64,000 nucleotides of DNA, taken from NCBI GenBank assembly GCA_021324185.1, contig JAJPJN010000144.1:18670-82669 (forward strand). Reading direction: 5' to 3'. The stretch's first letter is position 1, and every line of letters begins with the position of its first letter. This document shows positions 43,791 to 54,200 of this stretch, in pieces. The position numbers and the translations under genes were made by a program. Source of the stretch: Terriglobia bacterium. GTDB lineage: Bacteria > Acidobacteriota > Terriglobia > Bryobacterales > Bryobacteraceae. The notes below the pieces were generated by a model. It was not told where the DNA came from, did not search any database, and saw nothing but the letters and a program-made list of their open reading frames with translations.

Positions 43791-44057
43791 ATGATGCACC
43801 GCGAAGAACTGGACCCGCTTGCCCCCCAGCGAGAGGCAGCGATTTTTTACGGGCTCTTCTTGCGCGGGCACTCGGCGGACGCTTTGCGCCGCGATATCGA
43901 TGTACCCAGACCGGTGTTTGACCGCTGGCTACAGCCGCAACGTTATGAGGCCCACTTCCGGGACTCGCTCCGGCAGATGTATTCCTACCGGAAAAAAGTG
44001 CTTGCCATTTTTGACGAGCTGGTGCTGAAAGAGAAGCATCGCGCGCGCGTCAACTAA
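43791..44057 (+). CDS. Small hypothetical protein (88 aa), possible helix-turn-helix
   Basis: MMHREELDPLAPQREAAIFY... soluble and charged. The stretch LRGHSADALRRDIDVPRPVF has the spacing of a helix-turn-helix (helix, tight turn around D-V, recognition-like helix FDRWL). A C-terminal helix FRDSLRQMYSYRKKVLAIFDEL follows. A strong -35 box and AGGCAG just before the ATG support expression. It lies 86 nt upstream of hsp20 on the same strand, so a regulatory link is possible but untested. No family recognised. Confidence 0.55.
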   Translation: MMHREELDPLAPQREAAIFYGLFLRGHSADALRRDIDVPRPVFDRWLQPQRYEAHFRDSLRQMYSYRKKVLAIFDELVLKEKHRARVN

Positions 44058-44143
44058 CGACTTTTTCAGAGCACGGAAACCTCCAAAAATTTCGAGTGAC
44101 AGACGCACTCCTCTGCGCGTCTTAGGCGTGGAGGTAAGCATTT

Positions 44144-44833
44144 ATGGCCTCGACAGGAACACAAACAGCTAAAACTCAGGAAGCCCAACAGCAGTCCGGC
44201 TCGGGCCAGGCTGCATCGCAGCAAACAGCGCCCCAGCAGCAGCAAAAGGCGCAACAGTCTCAGCAAGGATCGGGCCAGCAGGGCTCGACTCAGCAGGAAT
44301 CGGGAGGCGCGCGCTCCAGATCCTCGGATCAGGGTCAGGAACTGGCGCGGCGCGGCAGCTTCGGCTCGATGTATTTCCCCTCTACCGCAGAGTTCTTCTC
44401 AAATCCGTTCGGCGTGATGCGGCGCATGCATGAAGAGATGGACCGCGCCTTCGCCGACGCTTTGCGCGGTACGGGAATACAGGGGACGCGCGGGGGTATG
44501 TGGGCTCCGGCGATTGATGTTTCAGAGCGGCAGGGCAACCTGGTGGTGCATGCGGAATTGCCGGGCGTCAAACCGGAGGATGTACAGGTTGAAGTGGAAA
44601 ACGACACGCTGGTGCTTTCCGGCCGCCGCGAGCGCTCCGAAGAGCACGACGAAAAAGGCGTGCATCGAAGCGAACGTATGTTCGGAAGCTTTTACCGCGC
44701 CATACCGCTGCCGGAGGGAACCGATACGGAGAAGGCTCGGGCACAGTTTAACAACGGAGTGCTGGAGATCACCATTCCCGTGCCGCAGCAGCAATCGCAA
44801 ACGCGCCGCATCCCTATAAACGAGAGCAAGTAG
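44144..44833 (+). CDS. Hsp20/alpha-crystallin small heat-shock protein with Gln-rich N-terminus
   Basis: 229 aa ATP-independent chaperone. The start has GGAGG at 44130-44134, 9 nt upstream. Residues about 4-65 are low-complexity and dominated by Gln, Ser, Gly and Ala (for example QQTAPQQQQKAQQSQQGSGQ). The alpha-crystallin domain (about 120-215) is typical: WAPAIDVSERQGNLVVHAEL, PGVKPEDVQVEVENDTLVLS, GSFYRAIPLPEGTDTEKARA and FNNGVLEITIP, followed by a C-terminal RRIPI (IXI-type) motif. The Gln-rich extension is unusual for bacterial Hsp20. Confidence 0.93.
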   Translation: MASTGTQTAKTQEAQQQSGSGQAASQQTAPQQQQKAQQSQQGSGQQGSTQQESGGARSRSSDQGQELARRGSFGSMYFPSTAEFFSNPFGVMRRMHEEMDRAFADALRGTGIQGTRGGMWAPAIDVSERQGNLVVHAELPGVKPEDVQVEVENDTLVLSGRRERSEEHDEKGVHRSERMFGSFYRAIPLPEGTDTEKARAQFNNGVLEITIPVPQQQSQTRRIPINESK

Positions 44834-44853
44834 GATAAACGAGAGCAAGTAGG
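44816..44853 (+). repeat. 19-bp perfect tandem duplication at the end of hsp20
   Basis: Two identical 19-bp units, 44816-44834 and 44835-44853, each ATAAACGAGAGCAAGTAGG. The first contains the hsp20 stop TAG (44831-44833) and the second lies just beyond it. This looks like a recent slippage or duplication; it does not change the protein. Confidence 0.95.
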
Positions 44854-44965
44854 CTGAGTTGCGGGCGTCCATCGTTGTGCGGGTGTTTCGCGTCCGGTGG
44901 GGCGCTGGGAGGAGGTAGATCCAGCCGCTTCGGGGTGGCTCCCGGCGCACCGGTCACAATGAGGA

Positions 44966-45751
44966 ATGCGCAACATCCCTATCTATCAGGTGGACGCCTT
45001 CAGCAGCAGCGTGTTCTCCGGCAATCCGGCGGCTGTGTGCCCGCTCGAGGAATGGCTGCCTGACGAGCAGTTGCAGGCCATAGCCGCCGAAAATAATCTT
45101 TCAGAGACGGCTTACTTTGTCCGCAAAGACGGCGACGGTTATCAGCTTCGCTGGTTCACACCCGGCTGCGAGGTGGATTTGTGCGGGCATGCGACACTTG
45201 CATCCGCTTATGTTCTGTTCCATGAATTAGGCGACCCGGGCGATCTGCTTCGCTTTCATACCCGTTCCGGCGAACTGCGCGTTAAGCGCAAAGGCGGACT
45301 GCTGGCGCTTGATTTCCCCGCCCGGCCGCCCTCGCCGGCTACGCCCGCTCCAGCGCTGATTGAGGCGCTTGGAGCGGAACCGAAAGAGGTGCTTGCGGCC
45401 CGCGACTACCTGGTGCTGTTTGAAAGCGAGGACGATGTGCGCGGACTAAGCCCGGACATGGAGAAGCTAAAGAAGATTGATCGTTTTGCGACCATCGTGA
45501 CCGCGCCTGGCAAAAGCTGCGATTTCGTCTCACGCTTTTTCGCACCTGCCAAGGGCGTGCCGGAAGATCCGGTGACCGGATCCGCGCATTGCACGCTGGT
45601 TCCGTATTGGGCCGCCCAACTCGGCAAGACCGCCTTGCACGCGCGCCAGGTCGGGCGCCGTGGTGGTGAACTCTTCTGCCAACTGATGGGCGATCGGGTC
45701 GAAATCGCCGGATACGCGGCTTTGTTCCTGCGCGGCACCATCCAGATTTGA
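44966..45751 (+). CDS. PhzF family phenazine-biosynthesis-like isomerase
   Basis: 261 aa epimerase-like fold of two similar halves. The N-terminus IPIYQVDAFSSSVFSGNPAA and the catalytic Glu in NNLSETAYFV are conserved, as are WFTPGCEVDLCGHATLASAYVL and the second-half GVPEDPVTGSAHCTLVPYWA. PhzF acts in phenazine synthesis in pseudomonads, but most family members outside that pathway have unknown small-molecule substrates. No other phenazine genes are present. Convergent with tamB, 11 nt apart. Confidence 0.92.
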   Translation: MRNIPIYQVDAFSSSVFSGNPAAVCPLEEWLPDEQLQAIAAENNLSETAYFVRKDGDGYQLRWFTPGCEVDLCGHATLASAYVLFHELGDPGDLLRFHTRSGELRVKRKGGLLALDFPARPPSPATPAPALIEALGAEPKEVLAARDYLVLFESEDDVRGLSPDMEKLKKIDRFATIVTAPGKSCDFVSRFFAPAKGVPEDPVTGSAHCTLVPYWAAQLGKTALHARQVGRRGGELFCQLMGDRVEIAGYAALFLRGTIQI

Positions 45752-45762
45752 ATCACCCGGCC

Positions 45763-48700
45763 TCAGCGCCGCTTGAACTTATAGAAAAATTCCAAACTGA
45801 CGTTGCCATTGAAATCGCGCAGCGCAACGGCGGAGAATCGCTGTGTAAAAGCCCATTCCACTCTGACGATTTCGCTATTAGTCTGGGTAAGATCAGTAAT
45901 GTAAGTGAACGTAATGTTATTCGCTATTTTCTGTTGCAGCGTCACGCGAGCGCTAGGTTGGCCGTTACTGCCAGAAAAAGATGGGTCGATTTTGAACTGG
46001 CTGATGCCGAAGACCCGCTGCACGCGGCTCGCCAGCGGATTGGCGATGGCCTGCCCAAGCAGCGCGGATTCTCCCATCTGGGTAACAGATTGCTGTGGCG
46101 GCGTAGGCTGTTGAGCCGCAATCATCGGGTTGGCTGGTGTGGTGTTAGTAGCTAATAACTGGACGATCTGTTCGAAGGTCAGCGGCGGGTCTGAAGTATA
46201 ACTCAGATGCAGGTTATCGATGGGTCCCGATACGCTAAGTGTTACATCGACGTTCTGCGCGATAGTTTCGAGAGAGAAATTCAGTACCGGCTGGATGGCG
46301 TGCGGATTGTAGAAATTGACCGTGCCGACGTTCACCGTATAGGTGTTGCCGAAAAATACCAATTGACCGTCCGTAACCACAGCTCTGCCCAGGATTCCGG
46401 GTTCTTCGGCCGTTCCTCGCACCGTCAGGTCGGCGAACACATTCAGACGGTTTGCGTAGGTTGTAATCACTTGTAGATCGGCGGCAGTGCGAATATGGAT
46501 GGCCAACCGCATGTGACTCAATAAAGGCGATGGCGTGGCGGGCGCGCTCGGCGGCGTGGAAGCGAAGGAGAGCAGAGTGCCCGTATCGACATCCGATCCG
46601 TAAACAATGCGGTTCACAACGACATTACCCGATATCAGCGAGCGTTCCGTGCTGCCGGTGAGCTGCATCGTCGCGCTCGAAGTGGCGCTTACGCCCGAGT
46701 ATCGGACTCGCACGTTGTGCGCCGCAGCCTTCAGGTTGAAGTTCAAAGCCGCGCCAGTGTAACCTGCAAATCCGGTGAGCACAATCTGGCCGCCGCCGCT
46801 TTGCGCGGTGAATGTTTGTATGGTCGCGCTGGTGCCGTTCAAAAGAATAACGGCATTGGCATTCGAAATGCCGTTCGGCGCGCCGGTATAGTTCACGTTG
46901 GCATCTTTAAGCTCAACCCGGCCGTTCACGGCGGGATTTGAAAAGTTCCCGCGGATCAGCGCATTTAGCGATACTGTGCCCGATGAGTAAAAGTCGCGAT
47001 CTACATCCTGCAGCAACGCCAGATTGACACCCGCATTGACAGACAGTCCCAATGGGGAACTGCCGTTCTTCAAGTTAATGGCTCCGGATGCCTGGATGTT
47101 TGTGTCCGGCCCTTGCAGGTGAAATTGCTGGATATTGACGACCGAATGGTTCAACGCGATAATCACAGGTCCTTGATTGCGTATATCGACAACTGCGATG
47201 GGAGGAGCGCCCGTCGGGCTGGGTTGCGGCACAGTCCGGAAATCCAAAGTGCTGAGTTCCAGCCGGGCTGAAAGCTGGTCGGTGTTCAGTAGCGGCCCGT
47301 TTAATGTGGCCTGCCCGGCGATGGAAGCATCGAAGTTAGGCTTCACAGTTGGTTCAGTAGAGATAAATGGCGCAATTTGGGAGTAACTGATGCCTGTAAA
47401 GGTTACATTGGCGCGCGTGTTGTAATCACCGGCTAATTGCGTCTGGCCAGAGGCGTGAATCTGACTCTGTGCAATATCGGAATCGAGGCGGAAATTGACA
47501 TTCGATCCAGCACTGTTTGCATTCATTGTTAGTTCGCCAAGAGAGCGGTTGTTGAGCCGCAGCGCGGTGGCCGCAACGTTGGCATTCAGTGTGGAAACAC
47601 GCACATCCGGCGTGCCGTGACCGGGCTGCAGCCTGGCCGCTACATCGGCGGCGATGCGCAGACTGCCCGAAAATCCAGGCTGCATCTGTTCGACGTGTGT
47701 GATCTTAGCAAGCTGAAAGTTCGTGCTGTTGACGCGCAATTGAACATTGCCCGCCTGAAAATCCTTTGCGGGATGAGAAAACGATCCGGAAACAGTCAGG
47801 CTTCCGGCCGGAACATCCAGCGTGATGGAGGGAATATTGACCAGAGTGTTCGAATACTGAAGCGAGCCTTGCAGGCTGTTAATCGGTTCCTGATAGACGT
47901 TGGCGCGCGTTAGCGCAAAAGAGAGATTGGCCGTAGGCGCGTCCAGCGTTCCCGCCACATGAGCATTCGCGGACAGATTACCTCTCGCCGGCAGAGTACC
48001 CTCGCCGGCAATTTGCAGAGCTTTAGCAACAGACAGATTCTGAATAGACGCATCGGCCGTCGTGTAGTAATCGTTTGTCAGCGAAGTGGTTCCGTTGACA
48101 CGAATGGCGGACCCGGCGAAATCGGAATTGACGTTGTACTGAACCCCGCCATTTACTGTACGGGCGGTAGCAGTTAGATCACCAGCGGCTTGATTTTGCA
48201 CTCGCAGGCCGCGCGCGGCGACGTCGGCATTGATATTTGAAACAGTAACCTGGGCCTGTTTATTTACTTCGCGAATATCTGCTGCTGCATTTGCGTTGAG
48301 TTGAATGGTTCCACCTACGCCCGGTGAGGCGCTTTCAAGCGGGCGGATGTTAGCCAATTGAATGTTCGTGGTGGATACGTGGAACTGCGCGTGACCAACC
48401 AGGAAGCTATCTCGCGGATGACGAAATGTTCCGGTTACATCGATTCGCCCACCGGCTGTCGCGAGCTCGAGATTCGACAGAGTAATCAACTGATCCGAAA
48501 GGCTGACGTTGGCGCTGAGACGATCGAACGGCTGGCCACCGGCAACGCCATTGACCACCTGTAAATTGGCGCTGCCTAGAGGATCGCCATAGGTACCGTT
48601 TATATGAACGTCTGCGGCCAGTGCGCCGCTCGCCTGAATAGAGGATTCACCGGCGAGGGCCAATAGATCCCCAACGTTGTTACTGCGCATCGTGAGGTTC

Positions 48701-50655
48701 GCCTGAATGGGAGAACGCGGGAGCGGCTTCCAATCGCGCAGCCCGATGGAAGCATCAAACGAGGTTTGCAGACCGGCGCCGTTCAGGATACCGTTTTGCA
48801 CAACAGCACCGGACGGAGAAGCATTCAGATCGGCCGCGAATTGGTTCATGGGGTGCTGTTCCACTGCAAAGCGGTTGACCGCCACATGACCGGCAATATG
48901 CGGAGCCGATAAGTTGCCGGTAATTTGTGCCTGTATAGTTGCCACACCTCCGTTCTCGAGTGTTACTGGCAAAGAGCTCTCGGGCTTTGTGGCTGCGAAA
49001 TTCGCCGCAGGCAAAAAATCGTTTAAGTTATGGGAGACCAGATTGACGTCTATCCGTTTGTTAAGCGACCCGGCTACATCGACACGCGAGTGCGGAAAAG
49101 CGATGTAAGACTGATGTAGATTGACGGCGGCTGTAGCGCCTGCGTAATCGGCATCCAAGCGGCCGCTGACGGGAATGCCCCGCCGCCCCGGCACAATCGC
49201 AAGCCGCGCTTCGGCGCTGTATCCCGTGGTTCCTTTGGCTTTGAGATCGCCTTGCGCCTTCAGCGATCCATCGATTGTGCCGTCATAGCCAAGCTGCTTG
49301 CCGGTGAAGGCCCGCACCAGCACCGGGATTGAGAAATTACGGAGCGCCCCTTCCACGCTCAAACGCTGCATCTTTTCGATAAACAGCTTCGCAGCGAGCG
49401 TGCCGCCCAGCGCGTTCAGCCGCAGGCCATCCATGCTGATGAGATAAGGATCGGCATGAAAGGGCGAGTAAAGACTCACATCCGAAAGCCGCGTGGTGCC
49501 GCTTCGGATCGAGAGGTCGCGCGAATTCAGAGTGCCATTGACCGCGTAGTTTTTCTGCGCATCCATGCCGGCCGTGCCGTTCGCCTGCAACGCCCCGGTT
49601 GCACTGACAGAGGTCAATTTGAGAAGCTTGCTCAGCTCGTTCAGCGCAAAATTGGCATTGAACTGAATGGCGCTATGCGTCGCGGGATCTATAGTGCCGG
49701 ACGCCTGGAATGCCGTCGCGCCTATTGTAAGGTGCGCCGTCTGCAATTGCACAACATCGTTTTTTTCGTTGTAGTTCGCGGCCAGCTCCGCACTGAGGCT
49801 GCGCGGCGCGCCTTTCGCCTGTGGATCGATCGGCAGATCCAGGCTTTTCTGCATTTCCGGCAACGAGAGGGTGGCATTCAGCTTCGCGGAGATCTGAGGC
49901 GCGTTCATGTTCTGCATGGATGCGCTCACCAGGATCTGCGATTGCGCCGTGTTCAAAGTGGCGTTGTTCACCTGCACGGCATCTTTTTCGATTACGACGG
50001 GTAAGTTAACGTGAACATCGAGCGGCTGATTCGCCGAATAGGCAAGAATTAACGGATCGATTCTCAGGTTGCCCTGATAACTTGGGTGGACCGTATTGTA
50101 GTAAAGAAGAGCGCGCAGGTTTTCGCCCCGTGCCTTAAACGGAGTGGTTCGCTGGGAGTATTCGAGCAAGCCATTCTTGATTTGAAACTGCCCTATCTTC
50201 AAATTGACAATAGTTTCCAATCCGGACGTGTTACTGGACTGCTGCTTGATCTTGGGCTCAGGAATATTGGTCTTGCCGTCCGGGAAGACGATCAGATCCA
50301 CGCGCGGCGTGTCGATTCCCACATAGTTCAGGTCGACCATGTGATACAGCCCTGAAAAGAGTTTCAGCCGCACCTCGAGCACTGCAACGCTCGCGAGCGG
50401 ATCGGCTCCTTTCGGCTCGGTGCCGTGGAGGACAAAATTGCGAATACGCACCGTCAGATGCCAGGGATCGAATTCAAAGGAACCGATATCGACGGCGCCC
50501 CCACTCGATTCCTCAACGACCGAAATGATCTTTTCTTTGACAAAATTCCGGAACCAGGGCGTCTGCATAACCACGAGCGAGGCCAGGATCAAAACCAAAA
50601 CCAGCGCGGGAATACCTGCCGCAATCCAAATAAGAATCTTTTTTCGCCGGGTCAT
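45763..50655 (-). CDS. TamB-like translocation and assembly module protein
   Basis: 1630 aa. An N-terminal inner-membrane helix (IWIAAGIPALVLVLILASLVV) precedes an AsmA/TamB N-domain (GGAVDIGSFEFDPWHLTVRI, VRLKLFSGLYHMVDLNYVGI). Long beta-taco repeats fill most of the length. The C-terminal DUF490 domain ends FTYITDLTQTNSEIVRVEWA... LEFFYKFKRR. TamB bridges the periplasm to help outer-membrane protein insertion or to move phospholipids. It overlaps the SurA-N gene by ATGA and that gene overlaps bamA, so the three are translationally coupled. Beta-taco repeats are inferred from the regular polar-hydrophobic pattern. Confidence 0.88.
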   Translation of the reverse strand: MTRRKKILIWIAAGIPALVLVLILASLVVMQTPWFRNFVKEKIISVVEESSGGAVDIGSFEFDPWHLTVRIRNFVLHGTEPKGADPLASVAVLEVRLKLFSGLYHMVDLNYVGIDTPRVDLIVFPDGKTNIPEPKIKQQSSNTSGLETIVNLKIGQFQIKNGLLEYSQRTTPFKARGENLRALLYYNTVHPSYQGNLRIDPLILAYSANQPLDVHVNLPVVIEKDAVQVNNATLNTAQSQILVSASMQNMNAPQISAKLNATLSLPEMQKSLDLPIDPQAKGAPRSLSAELAANYNEKNDVVQLQTAHLTIGATAFQASGTIDPATHSAIQFNANFALNELSKLLKLTSVSATGALQANGTAGMDAQKNYAVNGTLNSRDLSIRSGTTRLSDVSLYSPFHADPYLISMDGLRLNALGGTLAAKLFIEKMQRLSVEGALRNFSIPVLVRAFTGKQLGYDGTIDGSLKAQGDLKAKGTTGYSAEARLAIVPGRRGIPVSGRLDADYAGATAAVNLHQSYIAFPHSRVDVAGSLNKRIDVNLVSHNLNDFLPAANFAATKPESSLPVTLENGGVATIQAQITGNLSAPHIAGHVAVNRFAVEQHPMNQFAADLNASPSGAVVQNGILNGAGLQTSFDASIGLRDWKPLPRSPIQANLTMRSNNVGDLLALAGESSIQASGALAADVHINGTYGDPLGSANLQVVNGVAGGQPFDRLSANVSLSDQLITLSNLELATAGGRIDVTGTFRHPRDSFLVGHAQFHVSTTNIQLANIRPLESASPGVGGTIQLNANAAADIREVNKQAQVTVSNINADVAARGLRVQNQAAGDLTATARTVNGGVQYNVNSDFAGSAIRVNGTTSLTNDYYTTADASIQNLSVAKALQIAGEGTLPARGNLSANAHVAGTLDAPTANLSFALTRANVYQEPINSLQGSLQYSNTLVNIPSITLDVPAGSLTVSGSFSHPAKDFQAGNVQLRVNSTNFQLAKITHVEQMQPGFSGSLRIAADVAARLQPGHGTPDVRVSTLNANVAATALRLNNRSLGELTMNANSAGSNVNFRLDSDIAQSQIHASGQTQLAGDYNTRANVTFTGISYSQIAPFISTEPTVKPNFDASIAGQATLNGPLLNTDQLSARLELSTLDFRTVPQPSPTGAPPIAVVDIRNQGPVIIALNHSVVNIQQFHLQGPDTNIQASGAINLKNGSSPLGLSVNAGVNLALLQDVDRDFYSSGTVSLNALIRGNFSNPAVNGRVELKDANVNYTGAPNGISNANAVILLNGTSATIQTFTAQSGGGQIVLTGFAGYTGAALNFNLKAAAHNVRVRYSGVSATSSATMQLTGSTERSLISGNVVVNRIVYGSDVDTGTLLSFASTPPSAPATPSPLLSHMRLAIHIRTAADLQVITTYANRLNVFADLTVRGTAEEPGILGRAVVTDGQLVFFGNTYTVNVGTVNFYNPHAIQPVLNFSLETIAQNVDVTLSVSGPIDNLHLSYTSDPPLTFEQIVQLLATNTTPANPMIAAQQPTPPQQSVTQMGESALLGQAIANPLASRVQRVFGISQFKIDPSFSGSNGQPSARVTLQQKIANNITFTYITDLTQTNSEIVRVEWAFTQRFSAVALRDFNGNVSLEFFYKFKRR

Positions 50656-51290
50656 CGCAAGCTTGCCTCTAAATACTTCACCTTGGTTTCACTACGCTGT
50701 GCATCCAGCCATGCAAAGAATTGTTGATTGACTCCTTCAGCCGTCAGAATGTCACGAATGTGGTCACGCAGATCGTCGAGCGACTTACCCGGATATTGAC
50801 GCCGCAAAGCGGCAGCGTGCTCGCGGTAATACTTTTCGATCTCGTCGTCGCTCACAAGAACGGCTGGTTTGAATCGGGTGTCTATAAATCTCAACACGGT
50901 AAGCTGCCACTGAAATTGGGTTCGCAGTTCCAGTTCTGTCAGCCCGTAGCGCTTCAGCGCCGCTTCGTAAGCGGCTTGTGTTTTAAACCTCTGCTTTTTC
51001 AGCCGGTCTAATTGCGCGTCGGCCTCCTGCAACGTCGCGATCGGATAACTGCCGATCTGTATCTCACGCCGTATGAACACTTGGTCGATTAAGTGGCCGA
51101 GCGCCTCCTTGCGTCTGGCGGGAGTAATATCTAGCGGCCGGCCATCCAGAAAACTCGTGACGCGGATGTCACGATCTATATCGCTGTCCTTGATGATCGA
51201 ATTTCCGACAACCACAGCGATGCGATCGATTATGACCGCGTGCATCAGAAAAGGAGCGACCAACATCATAAGTGCCGCCCGGCGCCGCAT
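50652..51290 (-). CDS. SurA N-terminal-domain periplasmic protein without parvulin domain
   Basis: 212 aa starting at ATG 51288-51290, whose A is the last base of the bamA TAA stop. A signal peptide (RRRAALMMLVAPFLMHAV) is followed by IIDRIAVVVGNSIIKDSDID, the usual start of SurA-type chaperones. The core (FIRREIQIGSYPIATLQEAD, YGLTELELRTQFQWQLTVLRFIDTRFKP, SDDEIEKYYREHAAALRRQY) is the SurA_N chaperone fold. No parvulin PPIase domain follows, so it is chaperone-only. Its place between bamA and tamB fits escorting outer-membrane proteins. Confidence 0.85.
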   Translation of the reverse strand: MRRRAALMMLVAPFLMHAVIIDRIAVVVGNSIIKDSDIDRDIRVTSFLDGRPLDITPARRKEALGHLIDQVFIRREIQIGSYPIATLQEADAQLDRLKKQRFKTQAAYEAALKRYGLTELELRTQFQWQLTVLRFIDTRFKPAVLVSDDEIEKYYREHAAALRRQYPGKSLDDLRDHIRDILTAEGVNQQFFAWLDAQRSETKVKYLEASLR

Positions 51291-54200
51291 TAGAATGCCT
51301 GCCCGATCGAAAAGAAGAACTGAAAGCGGGATAGTTTTTGAGGACTGGCATCGCAGTTGGGAAAAGCCGGATTCCCGATCTGGCCTGCGGTACAACTAAG
51401 AATCTGCTGGATGCTCTCATTCCGGTTGAAGCCCTGGTAGCTGCTGGGATTCAGGGCATATGCAAAGTCCACTCTGACCGGGCCCACAGGCGTTTTATAG
51501 CGAATGCCAAATCCGGGCGCCTGAACAGCGTAATTGAAGTTCTGGATATTGGGCTGATGATAGGCAAGCGAGATATCGCTGAAAGTCGAATAGATATTGC
51601 CCATGTCGTGGAAAATAACGCCGGTCAGATTGGGAAAGAGCAGAGGGAAACGCAGTTCCACGTTGTTAAAGAAGAGCGCATCACCTCCGATGGGAAAACC
51701 GGTCGGCGTGCTGGTAGGTGTTCCGGGCGTTTCGCTCATCGTTCCTATGTCGCGCGGGCCCGCCTGGTTGTCGCCAAAACCACGCATGGAAACGCTGCCC
51801 CCGCCGAACATGCGCTCGGGCAATGGGATCACGTCATAGGTATTCAAACCTTTCGGAATGCTGAAGGGGATAATGCCGCCAATTTGTGTCTGGCGCGCCA
51901 GCACGAACTTAGTTCCGATGGATGTGTACGTCGCATTGCGCGCGAGGAAGCGATAGAAAGTGCGCTGCGATCCGAAGAATCCGCCCGCTATCCCGGTATC
52001 CAGTGTGTTCCAGAAACCGTGGTGTGCATCAGCCGGATTATCGCGATGGTCCTGAACGTAGCTGGTAGATAATTCGCCGATCCGCACGGCGCTCGTAAAT
52101 GCGGGCGTGTTGAGCGCCGGTAATGTTGTATTGGGCGCATCGCGGCGGTAGACAAAGCGAGTCATCAAGGTGGAGGCGCGATTGAATCGCTGTGAAACCT
52201 GCACCGCTCCTTCTTCCCTGCGCACCGCGAAGCTTTGAACGTCTTGCGTTGTGTCATACAGAATCGAAAACGCCAGCGTTCGATTGAGTGAGCCGAGAAA
52301 GCGCGGAATTGTGTAGTTGATGGATTCGCGCTGCTCAATTGTGGAGTACCGCGCCTGAAATGAAAGTGTCTGGCCTATCCCGAACATGTTCAGGCGGTTG
52401 ATATCTGCCGAGATCAGGGGCGAAACACCCTTTGTGCCCCCGGCGGCGGCAAGGCTTTGCGTGGTGTGCCCGAACTGGCTGACTTCCAGCCCGAAGCCGA
52501 AATTGAAAGTCCAGCGCGCTGCTTCGTCGAAATCGTATAGAACGTACTTGTAACGGTTTGTACCTGAGAAGTCTTGTAACGCAGTGTTTACGCTGGCGAA
52601 GATACCGAGATCGGAGAGCTGCTGCGCAATCGCGTTCACCTTTGTCATGGAGATCGGCTCGCCTTCCTGCAGGGTGATGCGTTTCAACACCAGCGACGGC
52701 TTGGTACGATACAAGCCCGAAATGACAACCTTACGCACAAACTGCCGCCGACCCTCCTGAATGCGATAGGTGAGATTCATCGTGTTGGGTTCAGAACCGG
52801 GGGACTGTACGTAACTGAATGAGGCGGTGGGAAAACCTTCTGAATAGTAGTAATTCAGAATCAGATTTCTATCGGTCGCTACGTTCACCTCGGCGTAGGG
52901 CTGACCCACTGCGGAGGTCAAATCGGGACGTAGCGAGTTGAGATCTAACTGGACATCCCCTTCAATGTGCAGGCTTGACACGGTCCACTGCTTACCTTCA
53001 TCAATGTGGAAGGTCACAGCGATATCTTCAGGCTTGCCTTTGTAATTCGTATCAACGGTGGAAGTAACTTTAACATCACGGAAGCCGTTTGCCTTGTACA
53101 GATCGGCAATGGCCTCTTCATCTTTCTTCCTGAACGTCTCACTGTAACGCCCATAGCGCAGCAGCAAAGAGGCTGGGCGTAAAAACATGCGCTCCCGCAA
53201 AGTCTCCGGCAGAAAATAGTTGTTGCCTCTGATGTTGACGGCCACCAGTTTGCGCCGTGGCCCCTCCGCAATGTAGTAATTGATGATTTCCGTATCGGTT
53301 TTCGGGTTAACCGGCTCTCTCGTGAAGGTAACTTCTACATCCGGGTAACCGCGCGATTGAAAATAGTCGTGTAAATTCTTGGCGCCTTCGGTGAGCAGAT
53401 CGTTATCAACCGAGCCTTCCTGATATATCGGAACGAACTGGCGAAGCTTTCCCTTTGAAACTTTGGCTTCCACTGCCTTCACCTGAACCAGTGGTCCTGC
53501 ATTGATGTCAAAAGTCGCCTTGGCGCGGCCGGTATCGACGTTGTAGTCGAGCGATTTCAGATCAATGGAGGCAGTGAGGCGGTTCTTTTTCGAGTACATT
53601 TTCCGAATACCCTCGGTGCCGCGGTCCGTGAGAGCGGAGGTGACCTGCCGCCAGCGATGGATGAGGGGAATGCGCCAGCCGGTCGCTCGAATGATGGTTT
53701 CGTCGGAGAGTTTGGTATCGCCGTTGATCATCGGCCGCTCATAGCGCGCGCGCTTCCCGGCCACGATGAGGAAACGAATCGTGACCTGGTGGGTTAGCGG
53801 ATCTTCGATGGTGGCAACGCTGACCTGGGCGTCATAGAGGCCGTTATTATGCAGCTCCTGCTCGATCGTCTTTTGCGCCTCAGCGAGCGTGTCTTCATCG
53901 AAAGCCGCGCCTAAATTGAGCTGTGAGTCGCTGATAATGACCGCGCGGCTCGGCGGGTTCTTAATCTGGCCTTCCGCCCCGACATGGCCGATAAAGCGGC
54001 GCGCCTTGGTGATAAATCGAATCGCGACGCCGTTGCCGCTCGGTTCGGCCTCGACTTCAATATCGTCATAGAGACCGCTCGCCCACAACCTGTCGATGGT
54101 TCCTGCGACTTGCATCTCATCCAGCGGCTGGCCAGGATGCACAAGCTGCATCACTACTAAATCCCGCGGATCAGGAGGCTGAACGGCAGGCTCGTAGGTA

